Shown here: piece after piece, positions 7,269 through 13,209 of the stretch
Position numbering within the stretch: the stretch's first letter is position 1
How the letters are laid out: each line of letters starts with the position of its first letter
Source: an uncultured Clostridia bacterium
GTDB lineage: Bacteria > Bacillota > Clostridia > TANB77 > CAG-508
Direction: 5' to 3'
Assembly (NCBI GenBank): GCA_948739805.1
Contig: CAPYID010000046.1
Span: 1 to 13,480, forward strand
Length of the DNA stretch: 13,480 bases
The notes under the pieces: model-generated
What the model saw: the letters and a program-made list of their open reading frames with translations, nothing else
Database searches by the model: none
What the model was told of the DNA's origin: nothing
Position numbers and translations under genes: made by a program

Positions 7269-7302
7269 GCTTGACAACGCAATACGTAGCTTATTTTCAT
7301 CC

Positions 7303-7338
7303 TATTCCATAATTATTGCTTTAAAGGGACAAACCTTA
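7303..7338 (-). repeat. Duplicated 3' end of porD
   Basis: These 36 bases repeat 7409-7444, the end of the porD coding region, with one mismatch (7326 versus 7432). On the minus strand the copy reads KVCPFKAIIME followed by TAG, the same residues as the PorD C-terminus. The two copies are direct repeats whose starts are 106 bases apart. Confidence 0.9.
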
Positions 7339-7350
7339 AATATTCCTAGT

Positions 7351-7378
7351 AAAATTTGCCAATAAATTGCCAAATTTT
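7351..7378. repeat. Imperfect palindrome between the two porD tails
   Basis: AAAATTTG and CAAATTTT are the outer arms, and CAAT and ATTG the inner arms, around AA, giving a 28-base nearly symmetric site. It sits in the middle of the roughly 70 bases enclosed by the duplicated porD ends. It could be a protein-binding or recombination site, or a remnant hairpin. Confidence 0.5.
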
Positions 7379-7407
7379 CCACGGGTTTGCATTGTCCTTC
7401 GCAATAA

Positions 7408-7686
7408 TTATTCCATAATTATTGCTTTAAAAGGACAAACCTTAGCGCAAACCCCGCAGCCCTTACAATAGTCGTAGTTGAAGTCTCCTCTTTTTTGATC
7501 TTTTCCAACAGGAATAGCATCATCAGGGCAAACAGGAAAACAAAGTCCACATTGTTTGCAATTTTCTGGAATATATTTTGGGGCGACAGAACGCCAGTCA
7601 CCAGTTTTAAATTTTACAGAATTTCCTGCTTCATAAATATTTCCGCCAATAGTTAAACCATCTACTGGAGTGTTTTTATCTATCAT
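7408..7686 (-). CDS. porD: Pyruvate:ferredoxin oxidoreductase, delta subunit (ferredoxin-type)
   Basis: PorD carries the two outer [4Fe-4S] clusters that pass electrons from the PorB cluster to free ferredoxin. Cluster motifs are Cys43, 46, 49, 53-Pro and Cys74, 77, 80, 84-Pro. An N-terminal arm with GDWRSVAPKY (29-38) is typical of PorD. I start it at ATG 7686 instead of GTG 7695, because AAGGTG (7693-7698) is the ribosome binding site for the former; length is then 92 residues. It lies between porC (82 bases upstream) and porA (267 bases downstream). Its 3' end is duplicated after its own stop codon, which suggests a past recombination event that left the reading frame intact. Confidence 0.93.
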   Translation of the reverse strand: MIDKNTPVDGLTIGGNIYEAGNSVKFKTGDWRSVAPKYIPENCKQCGLCFPVCPDDAIPVGKDQKRGDFNYDYCKGCGVCAKVCPFKAIIME

Positions 7687-7724
7687 TTTTATCACCTTCT
7701 TATTTTAAAATTCTTTTTATATAG

Positions 7725-7747
7725 GGATACACCCTTCGAGTGCCCAT
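7725..7747 (-). repeat. Hairpin in the porC-porD gap
   Basis: On the mRNA strand GGG-CACTC pairs with GGGTG-(TAT)-CCC around GAA, with one G-U pair and a small bulge. There is no T-run on the por mRNA side, so it is not a standard terminator. It could mark an mRNA processing or stability site between porC and porD. Confidence 0.35.
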
Positions 7748-7768
7748 TTATTCTAGTCTAGGAAAGTT

Positions 7769-8347
7769 CTATATTTTTTTAACCTTAGTAAGTGACATCT
7801 CAAGAGCCTTCATATTTCCTTCAATAACCTCAGGCTTTTTAGCAAATTTATGCATAAAAGAACCCTGCATATCATTTAGAAACTCTTCATCACTCATAAT
7901 ACCAGTAACATGAACAATAGCTGCAAGCATAGGGGTATTAGGAAAATATTTACCAAGAGTCGAAAGTGAAATTTCCCTAGCATCTATTGTAAATACTTCT
8001 CCTTTATATCCATTCAAATTATTTCTAATATAATCTGAGTCCTTAGTTGTATTAATAACTATAGCACCATCATCCTTTAAACCTGAGGTAACATCAACAG
8101 ATTCAAGAAGAGAATCATCAACAACTACGACATAATCAGGTTCATAAATATTACTATGAATAGTAATGGGCTTTGTACTAATACGATTATAAGCAGTAAT
8201 AGGTGCCCCCATTCTCTCAGGACCATATTCTGGAAAACCCTGGATATATTTTCCAGTATTAAAGGCAGCATCAGCAAGCAAAAGTGAAGCTGTTTTAGCA
8301 CCTTGACCTCCACGACCATGCCATCTAATTTCTATTAAATCTTTCAT
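7769..8347 (-). CDS. porC: Pyruvate:ferredoxin oxidoreductase, gamma subunit
   Basis: PorC (also called PorG) is the 2-oxoacid:acceptor oxidoreductase gamma domain, thought to take part in CoA binding and complex assembly. The 192 residues start with IRWHGRGGQGAKTAS (7-21), the glycine-rich family signature, followed by FPEYGPERMGAP (38-49). Length and both motifs are standard. The ATG at 8347 has AGGAGG (8360-8365) 12 bases upstream, a slightly long spacing. It is the first gene of the operon, directly behind the promoter at 8388-8416. Having separate gamma, delta, alpha and beta genes contrasts with the single-chain enzyme common in Clostridium species. Confidence 0.93.
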   Translation of the reverse strand: MKDLIEIRWHGRGGQGAKTASLLLADAAFNTGKYIQGFPEYGPERMGAPITAYNRISTKPITIHSNIYEPDYVVVVDDSLLESVDVTSGLKDDGAIVINTTKDSDYIRNNLNGYKGEVFTIDAREISLSTLGKYFPNTPMLAAIVHVTGIMSDEEFLNDMQGSFMHKFAKKPEVIEGNMKALEMSLTKVKKI

Positions 8348-8387
8348 ATAGAAAGTTAACCTCCTTTATATAAATATTTGCAAATAC

Positions 8388-8416
8388 AGTATATTATTAA
8401 TTCTTTTTAATGTCAA
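8388..8416 (-). promoter_or_regulatory. Promoter of the porC-porD-porA-porB operon
   Basis: On the minus strand TTGACA (8411-8416) and TATACT (8388-8393) are spaced by 17 bases. This near-perfect sigma-A promoter starts transcription about 35 bases before the porC ATG. Confidence 0.85.
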
Positions 8417-8425
8417 GGATTCTTA

Positions 8426-8480
8426 GTATACCGACTAATGTGTATAAGGTGGTCTATACATTTGTATGTATAGGTTATAC
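8426..8480. promoter_or_regulatory. Cluster of GTATA/TATAC words with a perfect palindrome
   Basis: CTATACAT (8454-8461) and ATGTATAG (8466-8473) form a perfect 8-bp inverted repeat with a 4-base loop. Further GTATAC, GTATAA and TATAC words lie at 8426-8480. The cluster sits between the divergent por and minD promoters, about 40 bases upstream of the por -35 box, where an activator or repressor could bind. No known operator was recognised; it does not fit the Rex consensus. Confidence 0.4.
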
Positions 8481-8509
8481 GTTTATTTCTAAATATAAAT
8501 TATAACTTC

Positions 8510-8546
8510 TAATTTCTGGCGAAGCCTTGACTTTTTCTGGAAATTA
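8510..8546. repeat. Inverted repeat at the minD promoter
   Basis: TAATTTC (8510-8516) pairs with GAAATTA (8540-8546), and GGC/GCC is found inside. The repeat overlaps the candidate minD -35 box (8527-8532), so it could be an operator. The arms are short, so chance is possible. Confidence 0.3.
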
Positions 8547-8558
8547 AGATATTATAAT
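8527..8558 (+). promoter_or_regulatory. Candidate promoter for minD
   Basis: TTGACT (8527-8532) is followed after 17 bases by TATTAT (8550-8555), or after 20 by TATAAT (8553-8558). The -35 match is good and the choice of -10 is open. The leader would be about 105 bases. Confidence 0.55.
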
Positions 8559-8669
8559 AAGCAATAATTACTACGGAAATAATAATTAAATGTAATCCTA
8601 AAAATAAATAAAAAAGTATCAAAAAAGTAAAAATTTATGACTTAATTGAAGGAAGGAATGATAATAATC

Positions 8670-9464
8670 ATGGGAGAAGTTATAGTAATAACCTCAGGAA
8701 AAGGTGGAGTAGGAAAAACAACAACAACAGCAAACTTAGGAGCATCATTAGCTTTAGAGGGGAAAAAAGTTGCACTAGTAGATACTGATATTGGATTAAG
8801 AAACTTAGATGTTGTAATGGGATTAGAAAATAGAATAGTATATGACATAGTAGATGTTGTTGAAGAAAGATGTAAAATGAGACAAGCCCTTATAAAAGAT
8901 AAAAGATTTGAAGAATTATTTTTACTTCCAGCAGCACAAACTAGAGACAAAAGTGCAGTAAATGAAAAACAAATGAAAGAACTAACAAAAAAATTAAAAG
9001 AAGAATTCGATTATATATTGATTGACTGTCCAGCAGGAATAGAACAAGGATTCAAAAATGCAATAGCAGGTGCAGACAGAGCTATAGTAGTTACAACAGC
9101 AGAAATATCATCAATAAGAGATGCAGACAGAATTATAGGACTACTTGAAGCATCAGACATAAAAAATCCAGAACTAGTAGTAAATAGATTAAGACCCAAT
9201 ATGGTAAAGAAAGGTGAAATGATGGATGTAGAAGACATAGTAGATCTATTATCCATAGACCTTACTGGAGTTGTACCAGACGATGAATACATAATAACAC
9301 AAACGAACAAAGGAGAACCAGTAGTATCAAATAAAAAGGCACCATCAGGAAAAGCGTATAGAGAAATCGCAAAAAGAATATTAGGTGAAAACATAGAAGT
9401 AAGTATACCAGGAAGAGAAAAAGGCTTCCTAGAAAAATTAAAAAATATATTCAGAAAAAAATAA
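8670..9464 (+). CDS. minD: Septum site-determining ATPase MinD
   Basis: MinD is a membrane-bound ParA-type ATPase that recruits the division inhibitor MinC and is driven off the membrane by MinE. The deviant Walker A box is GKGGVGKT with Lys11 and Lys16. LVDTDIGLRNLD holds Asp38 and Asp40, Walker B is LIDCPAG (Asp119) and SSIRDADR is at 147-154. The C-terminus, EKGFLEKLKNIFRKK (250-264), is the amphipathic membrane-targeting helix. I use ATG 8670 (264 residues) because the family begins MGEVIVITSGKGG; the upstream in-frame TTG 8646 and ATG 8658 overlap the GGAAGGA ribosome binding site. It is the first gene of the cluster. MinC, usually its upstream neighbour, is not in the window. Confidence 0.96.
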   Translation: MGEVIVITSGKGGVGKTTTTANLGASLALEGKKVALVDTDIGLRNLDVVMGLENRIVYDIVDVVEERCKMRQALIKDKRFEELFLLPAAQTRDKSAVNEKQMKELTKKLKEEFDYILIDCPAGIEQGFKNAIAGADRAIVVTTAEISSIRDADRIIGLLEASDIKNPELVVNRLRPNMVKKGEMMDVEDIVDLLSIDLTGVVPDDEYIITQTNKGEPVVSNKKAPSGKAYREIAKRILGENIEVSIPGREKGFLEKLKNIFRKK

Positions 9465-9472
9465 AAAAACTC

Positions 9473-9561
9473 ACTAGCCATTGAGGCTTTCTCCTACAGT
9501 CGAAAACTTTAGTAGGGCGAGAACAAATTAAAGAAAAATCTTTGATTTTTCTTATTTATTC
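9473..9561 (+). repeat. Dispersed intergenic repeat, copy C, inside the min operon
   Basis: The copy begins about eight bases after the minD stop, with TAGCC, TTGAGGCTTTCTCC and TACAGTCGAAAACTTT, then GGCGAGAACAAATTAA. The terminal hairpin is nearly identical to that of copy A, with a single pair lost (ATTTATTC instead of ATTTGTTC). It separates minD from minE by about 136 bases, whereas these genes are usually closely packed. A minD-minE transcript would contain this hairpin. Confidence 0.85.
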
Positions 9562-9600
9562 TATAAGCATACATAAAACAAAGTAAAGGTGGAATTGCGC

Positions 9601-10059
9601 ATGTTTGAAAGTATAATAGCCTTCTTTAAAAACACAAAAAAGTCAGAAAAAAATGCAAATAGTTCTAAAGACGCAGCAAAAGAAAGACTACATTTAGTAT
9701 TAATGCAAGATAGAGCTAATGTATCAGCAGATTTTCTTGACTTAATGAGGCAAGAAATAATAGATGTAATAAAAAAATATATAGAAATAGATGAAAAAGA
9801 AATAGATGTAAGACTTACAAATAAACAAAACACAGATGGAACAACGGGAGCACCTGCATTATATGCTAATATTCCAATAATCAATATAAAACAGGAGGCA
9901 AAAATAAAAGAAAAGCAAGAGGCAAAAGAAGAAAAAAAGGTAATAAAAGAAGCAAAACAAATAATAACTGAAACCAAAGAGCAAACTAAGCAAGAAGATG
10001 ACAAAGAAAAAAAAGACAATAAAGAAGATAAAAAAGCAAAAGAAAAATCTGAAAAATAA
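9601..10059 (+). CDS. minE: Cell division topological specificity factor MinE, with an unusual charged tail
   Basis: MinE stimulates the ATPase of MinD and so confines the MinCD inhibitor to the cell poles. Residues 2-9 (FESIIAFF) form the membrane-binding start. AKERLHLVLMQDRANVS (25-41) is the MinD-contacting region. FLDLMRQEIIDVIKKYIEID (45-64) and EIDVRLTN form the dimerisation fold. The typical protein ends near residue 90. Here it continues for about 60 residues of almost pure Lys, Glu, Gln and Ala (97-152), a likely disordered or coiled segment. ATG 9601 is chosen because AGGTGG lies eight bases before it; the GTG at 9589 overlaps that site. RodA follows after 24 bases. Confidence 0.93.
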   Translation: MFESIIAFFKNTKKSEKNANSSKDAAKERLHLVLMQDRANVSADFLDLMRQEIIDVIKKYIEIDEKEIDVRLTNKQNTDGTTGAPALYANIPIINIKQEAKIKEKQEAKEEKKVIKEAKQIITETKEQTKQEDDKEKKDNKEDKKAKEKSEK

Positions 10060-10083
10060 AATTCAAATAGTGAGAGAAGAAAA

Positions 10084-11193
10084 ATGAAGAGTAAATTTTT
10101 AAAGAATATTGAATGGAGTATATTAATATGCTGTTTAATATTACTATTAATAGGTATGGTAGCACTATACTCAGCAACACAAGAAAATGGAAATTCAGAA
10201 CTAAAAAGGCAAATAGCTTGGGCAGTAGTTAGTATACCAGTCATGATAGCTGTAATAGCTATAGACTACAATGCGATGGCAAAAATATCACCGATATTAT
10301 ATATTATATTCATTATAGCACTAATAGCAGTATTATTTACAGAACCAATAAATGGAGCGACAAGTTGGTTTAAAATAAGTGAATGGGCAACATTTCAGCC
10401 AAGTGAATTTGCAAAAATAGTATTTATTATATTCTTTGCATACATCATGGTAAAAATGCAAAATGGAGACAAAAGAGAAACAAATAGATTTTGGAAACTA
10501 TTAATATCAATATTAATATTAGCAATACCAGTAGCATTAATAGTATTACAACCAGACTATGGTACACTAATGGCATTCTTAGTATCATATATATTTATGA
10601 TGTTTGCAGCAGGAATAGACAAGAAATTCATAATAGTAGCAAGTATTATAGTAATAGTAGCAATACCATTAGCATATTTTTATGTATTACCAGAACATGC
10701 AAAAACAAGAATAGATGTATTTTTAAATCCAGACTTAGATCCAAGAGGCTCAGGATATAATGTAATTCAATCAAAACTAGCAATAGGTTCAGGTAAACTA
10801 TTAGGAATGGGGTTGTTAAAAGGAAACCAAACACAATTAGGATATTTATATCCTAAAACTACAGACTTCATATTCTCAGTAATAGGGGAAGAAATGGGAT
10901 TTGTAATAGCAATACTAGTAATAATATTATATATAATGATGATAACAAAGTCCATATATGTAGCAAAAACAGCAAAAGATGACCTAGGCTCATATATAGC
11001 AATAGGAATATGTGGAATATTTACATTTCATATGCTAGAAAACATAGGAATGACAATGGGATTACTACCAATAACAGGAGTACCATTACCATTTGTAAGC
11101 TATGGGGGAAGTTCGCTAGTAACAAACTTTATATGTATAGGGTTATTATTAAACATCAGTGCCAGAAGACAAAAAGCCATATTTATGGATTAA
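10084..11193 (+). CDS. rodA: SEDS-family peptidoglycan polymerase RodA
   Basis: RodA is the integral-membrane glycosyltransferase that polymerises lipid II during cell elongation, working with a class B penicillin-binding protein. The 369 residues are mostly hydrophobic, about ten membrane helices. SEDS signatures are NGATSWF (90-96), QPSEFAKI (105-112), QPDYGT (156-161), the extracellular loop DPRGSGYNVIQSKLAIGSG (219-237), YPKTTDFIFSVIGEE with the presumed catalytic Asp261, and GVPLPFVSYGGSS (332-344). The position next to minDE and the GNQTQLGYL wording favour RodA over FtsW or SpoVE. The ribosome binding site is weak (GAGAGAAGA), which fits coupling with minE 24 bases upstream. The final ATATTTATGGATT is echoed downstream of the stop. 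Confidence 0.93.
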   Translation: MKSKFLKNIEWSILICCLILLLIGMVALYSATQENGNSELKRQIAWAVVSIPVMIAVIAIDYNAMAKISPILYIIFIIALIAVLFTEPINGATSWFKISEWATFQPSEFAKIVFIIFFAYIMVKMQNGDKRETNRFWKLLISILILAIPVALIVLQPDYGTLMAFLVSYIFMMFAAGIDKKFIIVASIIVIVAIPLAYFYVLPEHAKTRIDVFLNPDLDPRGSGYNVIQSKLAIGSGKLLGMGLLKGNQTQLGYLYPKTTDFIFSVIGEEMGFVIAILVIILYIMMITKSIYVAKTAKDDLGSYIAIGICGIFTFHMLENIGMTMGLLPITGVPLPFVSYGGSSLVTNFICIGLLLNISARRQKAIFMD

Positions 11194-11223
11194 TTAAAAA
11201 AACTCGCAATAAAAATGTAGAGC

Positions 11224-11275
11224 AAAATAATATCTATGGATTGAAATTAAATCCACATGAAAATAATATTTATGG
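11224..11275 (+). repeat. Direct repeats echoing the rodA 3' end
   Basis: AAAATAATATCTATGG (11224-11239) and AAAATAATATTTATGG (11260-11275) differ at one base. The core ATATTTATGG also ends rodA (11179-11188), and the first copy continues as GGATTGAAATTAAA, close to the rodA end GGATTAATTAAA. Offsets of 51 and 36 bases keep all three in one reading frame. Confidence 0.6.
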
Positions 11276-11294
11276 GGGCACATTGAATGTGCCC
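11276..11294 (+). terminator. Hairpin downstream of rodA, possible terminator
   Basis: GGGCACA (11276-11282) and TGTGCCC (11288-11294) pair perfectly around TTGAA, and TT/AA can extend the stem inward. It is the most GC-rich stem in the area and lies about 80 bases after the rodA stop. It lacks a clear T-run, so it may be a weak terminator or a 3' stabilising hairpin. Confidence 0.5.
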
Positions 11295-11340
11295 TATTAA
11301 AAACAAATGATAAACTAAATAGATATATTTAGAAACTATT

Positions 11341-11452
11341 GAACAAATAAGAAAAATCAAAGAAATTTCTTTAATTGTTTTCGCAATGCAAAAGTTTTTG
11401 ACTGTAAGGAGAAAATCTCAAGGGATAGTGCTTATAGGATTTATATAATAGG
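11341..11452 (-). repeat. Dispersed intergenic repeat, copy D (inverted), abutting the dusB ribosome binding site
   Basis: Read on the minus strand it shows CCTATTATATAAAT, CTATAAGC, CCCTTGAGATTTTCTCCTTA, CAGTC, AAAACTTTTG and a decayed terminal hairpin ending CTTATTTGTTC. It matches copy A almost end to end (112 versus 114 bases). The plus-strand edge, TATATAATAGG, runs directly into GAGG, so the dusB ribosome binding site AGGAGG (11450-11455) straddles the repeat boundary. Confidence 0.85.
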
Positions 11453-11460
11453 AGGAATAT

Positions 11461-12435
11461 ATGCCATATTTACACAAACTAAAAATAGGAAATGTTGAAC
11501 TAGAAAACAATATAATACTAGCGCCAATGGCAGGAATTACAGACTTGCCATTTAGAATAATATGTGAAAAATATAATCCAGGGTTAGTATGTACAGAAAT
11601 GGTAAGTGCAAAAGCAATATATTACAATGATGAAAAAACTAAACTATTATTAAATACCAAAAACGAAAAAAGACCAATATCAATGCAATTATTTGGAAGT
11701 GATATAGAATCAATGAAAGTTGCAACAAGATATTTAAATGATATAGCAGATATAATAGACATAAACATGGGATGCCCAGCACCAAAAGTAGTAAAGAATG
11801 GAGATGGAAGCAAATTATTATTAGACTTAAAACTAGCAAAGGAAATTGTAGAAGCTGTAGTAAAGGAGGCAAAACACCCTGTAACAGTAAAATTCAGAAA
11901 AGGGTGGGATGAAGAAACAATAGTAGCAGAAGAAGCGGCACAAATATTTGAAAAAGCAGGAGCATCTGGAATAATCATTCATGGCAGAACAAGAGCACAA
12001 TACTATTCAGGAAATACAGACTTAGAAATCATAAAAAAGGTAAAACAAGCAGTGAAAATCCCAGTAATAGGGAATGGAGACATAAAAGATGGAAAAAGTG
12101 CACTAGAGATGTTTGAATACACAGGTGTAGATGGAATTATGATAGGAAGAGCAAGTATAGGAAATCCATATATATTTGAAGAAGTAAAACGATATCTACA
12201 AAAAGAAGAAAATCCAGAAATCACAGAAAAAGAAAAACTAAAAACAGTACTAGAACACATAAATTTAGCAGTAGAAATAAAAGGAGAAAACATAGGGATA
12301 AAAGAAATGAGAAAACATTTGTCAGCATATGTAAAAGGGTTACCAAACAGTACACAAGCAAGGGAAAAAATAAACAAAATAGATACAAAAACAGAGTTAG
12401 AGAAATATCTAATAGAATACTTTAATGTAAATTAG
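11461..12435 (+). CDS. dusB: tRNA-dihydrouridine synthase
   Basis: This FMN-dependent enzyme reduces uridines in tRNA to dihydrouridine using NADPH. The 324-residue TIM-barrel protein has the opening APMAGITDLPFR (21-32), NMGCPAPKVVKNGDGSKLL (102-120) with catalytic Cys105, VTVKFRKGWDE (141-151), IIHGRTRAQYYSG (172-184), PVIGNGDI (201-208) and the FMN phosphate site GIMIGRASIGNPYIF (225-239). A helical tRNA-binding C-terminal domain follows. Length and motifs fit the DusB subfamily found in Firmicutes. AGGAGG at 11450-11455 is only five bases from the ATG. No clear promoter was found between rodA and this gene, so it could be read through from the min-rodA operon or start within the repeat. 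Confidence 0.95.
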   Translation: MPYLHKLKIGNVELENNIILAPMAGITDLPFRIICEKYNPGLVCTEMVSAKAIYYNDEKTKLLLNTKNEKRPISMQLFGSDIESMKVATRYLNDIADIIDINMGCPAPKVVKNGDGSKLLLDLKLAKEIVEAVVKEAKHPVTVKFRKGWDEETIVAEEAAQIFEKAGASGIIIHGRTRAQYYSGNTDLEIIKKVKQAVKIPVIGNGDIKDGKSALEMFEYTGVDGIMIGRASIGNPYIFEEVKRYLQKEENPEITEKEKLKTVLEHINLAVEIKGENIGIKEMRKHLSAYVKGLPNSTQAREKINKIDTKTELEKYLIEYFNVN

Positions 12436-12455
12436 AAAAAATATTTAGAGTGCAC

Positions 12456-12477
12456 AAGGTGATATGCATTTCACTTT
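12456..12477 (+). terminator. Weak hairpin after dusB
   Basis: AAGGTGA (12456-12462) pairs with TCACTTT (12471-12477), with one G-U pair and an 8-base loop. There is a short T-run within the stem but none after it, so termination would be inefficient. It lies about 20 bases after the dusB stop. Confidence 0.35.
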
Positions 12478-12519
12478 AAAACTTAACCATAATGTAATAT
12501 TTAGCAAAAGGGGGAATAA

Positions 12520-12549
12520 TTGACAAGACTACATAATACATGATATAAT
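12520..12549 (+). promoter_or_regulatory. Consensus promoter for the unrecognised gene at 12601
   Basis: TTGACA (12520-12525) and TATAAT (12544-12549) match consensus exactly, with an 18-base spacer. Transcription would start near 12556, only about 45 bases before the likely start codon. Confidence 0.8.
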
Positions 12550-12600
12550 ATAATTATGTTTTGAGCATTAAGTTTTGTTTGGTTGTTGACAAACTTTAAG

Positions 12601-13146
12601 ATGGGCTTTAGCTATGGAGGCATAAAGGATGAAAAAGTGGATGAGTTTGCTGAGGCTATAAGTTATGCAACATATTTGTATAATAATAGCGAAACGGCAC
12701 ATATAAGATTTTCTTCAGTAGAAAAGAAAGACCTAGAAGGTCCATACAGTCAGGTAGATGCAATAATTGAAGACAATCCACTGACGCATATAGGGAACGT
12801 GGTGATATGTGCAGATATACCATATTATTCATCTATAGATGAATATTTATCTAACAAAAAGCCACATTACTATAGTGGAAGAATTATATGCTACACATGT
12901 GGTGTATCTTACTGGAATCCCGATATGACTTTAGGGAAAACAGAATATATACCATATGATGAAATCGCAGGGTTAAAAGATGAAAAAAAACCTCAGATCA
13001 ATAGAGATTTTGATGGAGAAATAATTATTCTTTTATGTACAACTGATGCGATATTGGGATGGGCTGGTTTAGATGGTTTGTACCAATATGAAGATGCAAA
13101 TGGAAATATGGAGTTTTACAATCCATATTTTATAACTTATAAGTAA
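12601..13146 (+). CDS. Unrecognised soluble protein
   Basis: I do not recognise this protein of about 181 residues. It has no signal peptide or membrane helix and looks like a compact, acidic, aromatic-rich cytoplasmic protein. Visible points are a helical start (DEKVDEFAEAISYATYLY), VVICADIPYYSSIDEYL (67-83), a CYTC pair (97-100), the strand-like EIIILLCTTDAI (140-151) and GWAGLDGLYQYED (153-165). The start is uncertain: ATG 12601 lacks a Shine-Dalgarno site, and TTG at 12583 or 12586, or GTG near 12634, are alternatives. An in-frame stop at 12562 limits extension, so there is no room for a long missing N-terminus. Base use is less A-rich than in its neighbours, with more G and codons such as GCG and ACG, which hints at later acquisition. 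It has its own promoter and terminator. Confidence 0.75.
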   Translation: MGFSYGGIKDEKVDEFAEAISYATYLYNNSETAHIRFSSVEKKDLEGPYSQVDAIIEDNPLTHIGNVVICADIPYYSSIDEYLSNKKPHYYSGRIICYTCGVSYWNPDMTLGKTEYIPYDEIAGLKDEKKPQINRDFDGEIIILLCTTDAILGWAGLDGLYQYEDANGNMEFYNPYFITYK

Positions 13147-13180
13147 CCAAATAAACAAAAACAAAACCAAACAAAACAAC

Positions 13181-13209
13181 AAAAAAGTCGGCTGTTAGTC
13201 GACTTTTTT
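13181..13209. terminator. Bidirectional rho-independent terminator
   Basis: AAAAAAGTCG (13181-13190) pairs with CGACTTTTTT (13200-13209), with an inner CT/AG pair. It ends the preceding gene about 35 bases after its stop and would also work on the minus strand. Confidence 0.92.

Noticed and set aside
10084..11193. Calling the SEDS protein FtsW or SpoVE
   Set aside because: The gene lies next to minDE, and the motif wording around the catalytic Asp fits RodA better. FtsW usually lies in the mur/dcw cluster.
11010..11300. Open frame overlapping the end of rodA and running past it with three IYG units
   Set aside because: Most of it is an out-of-frame reading of conserved rodA sequence, with no ribosome binding site. 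I kept only the repeat observation.
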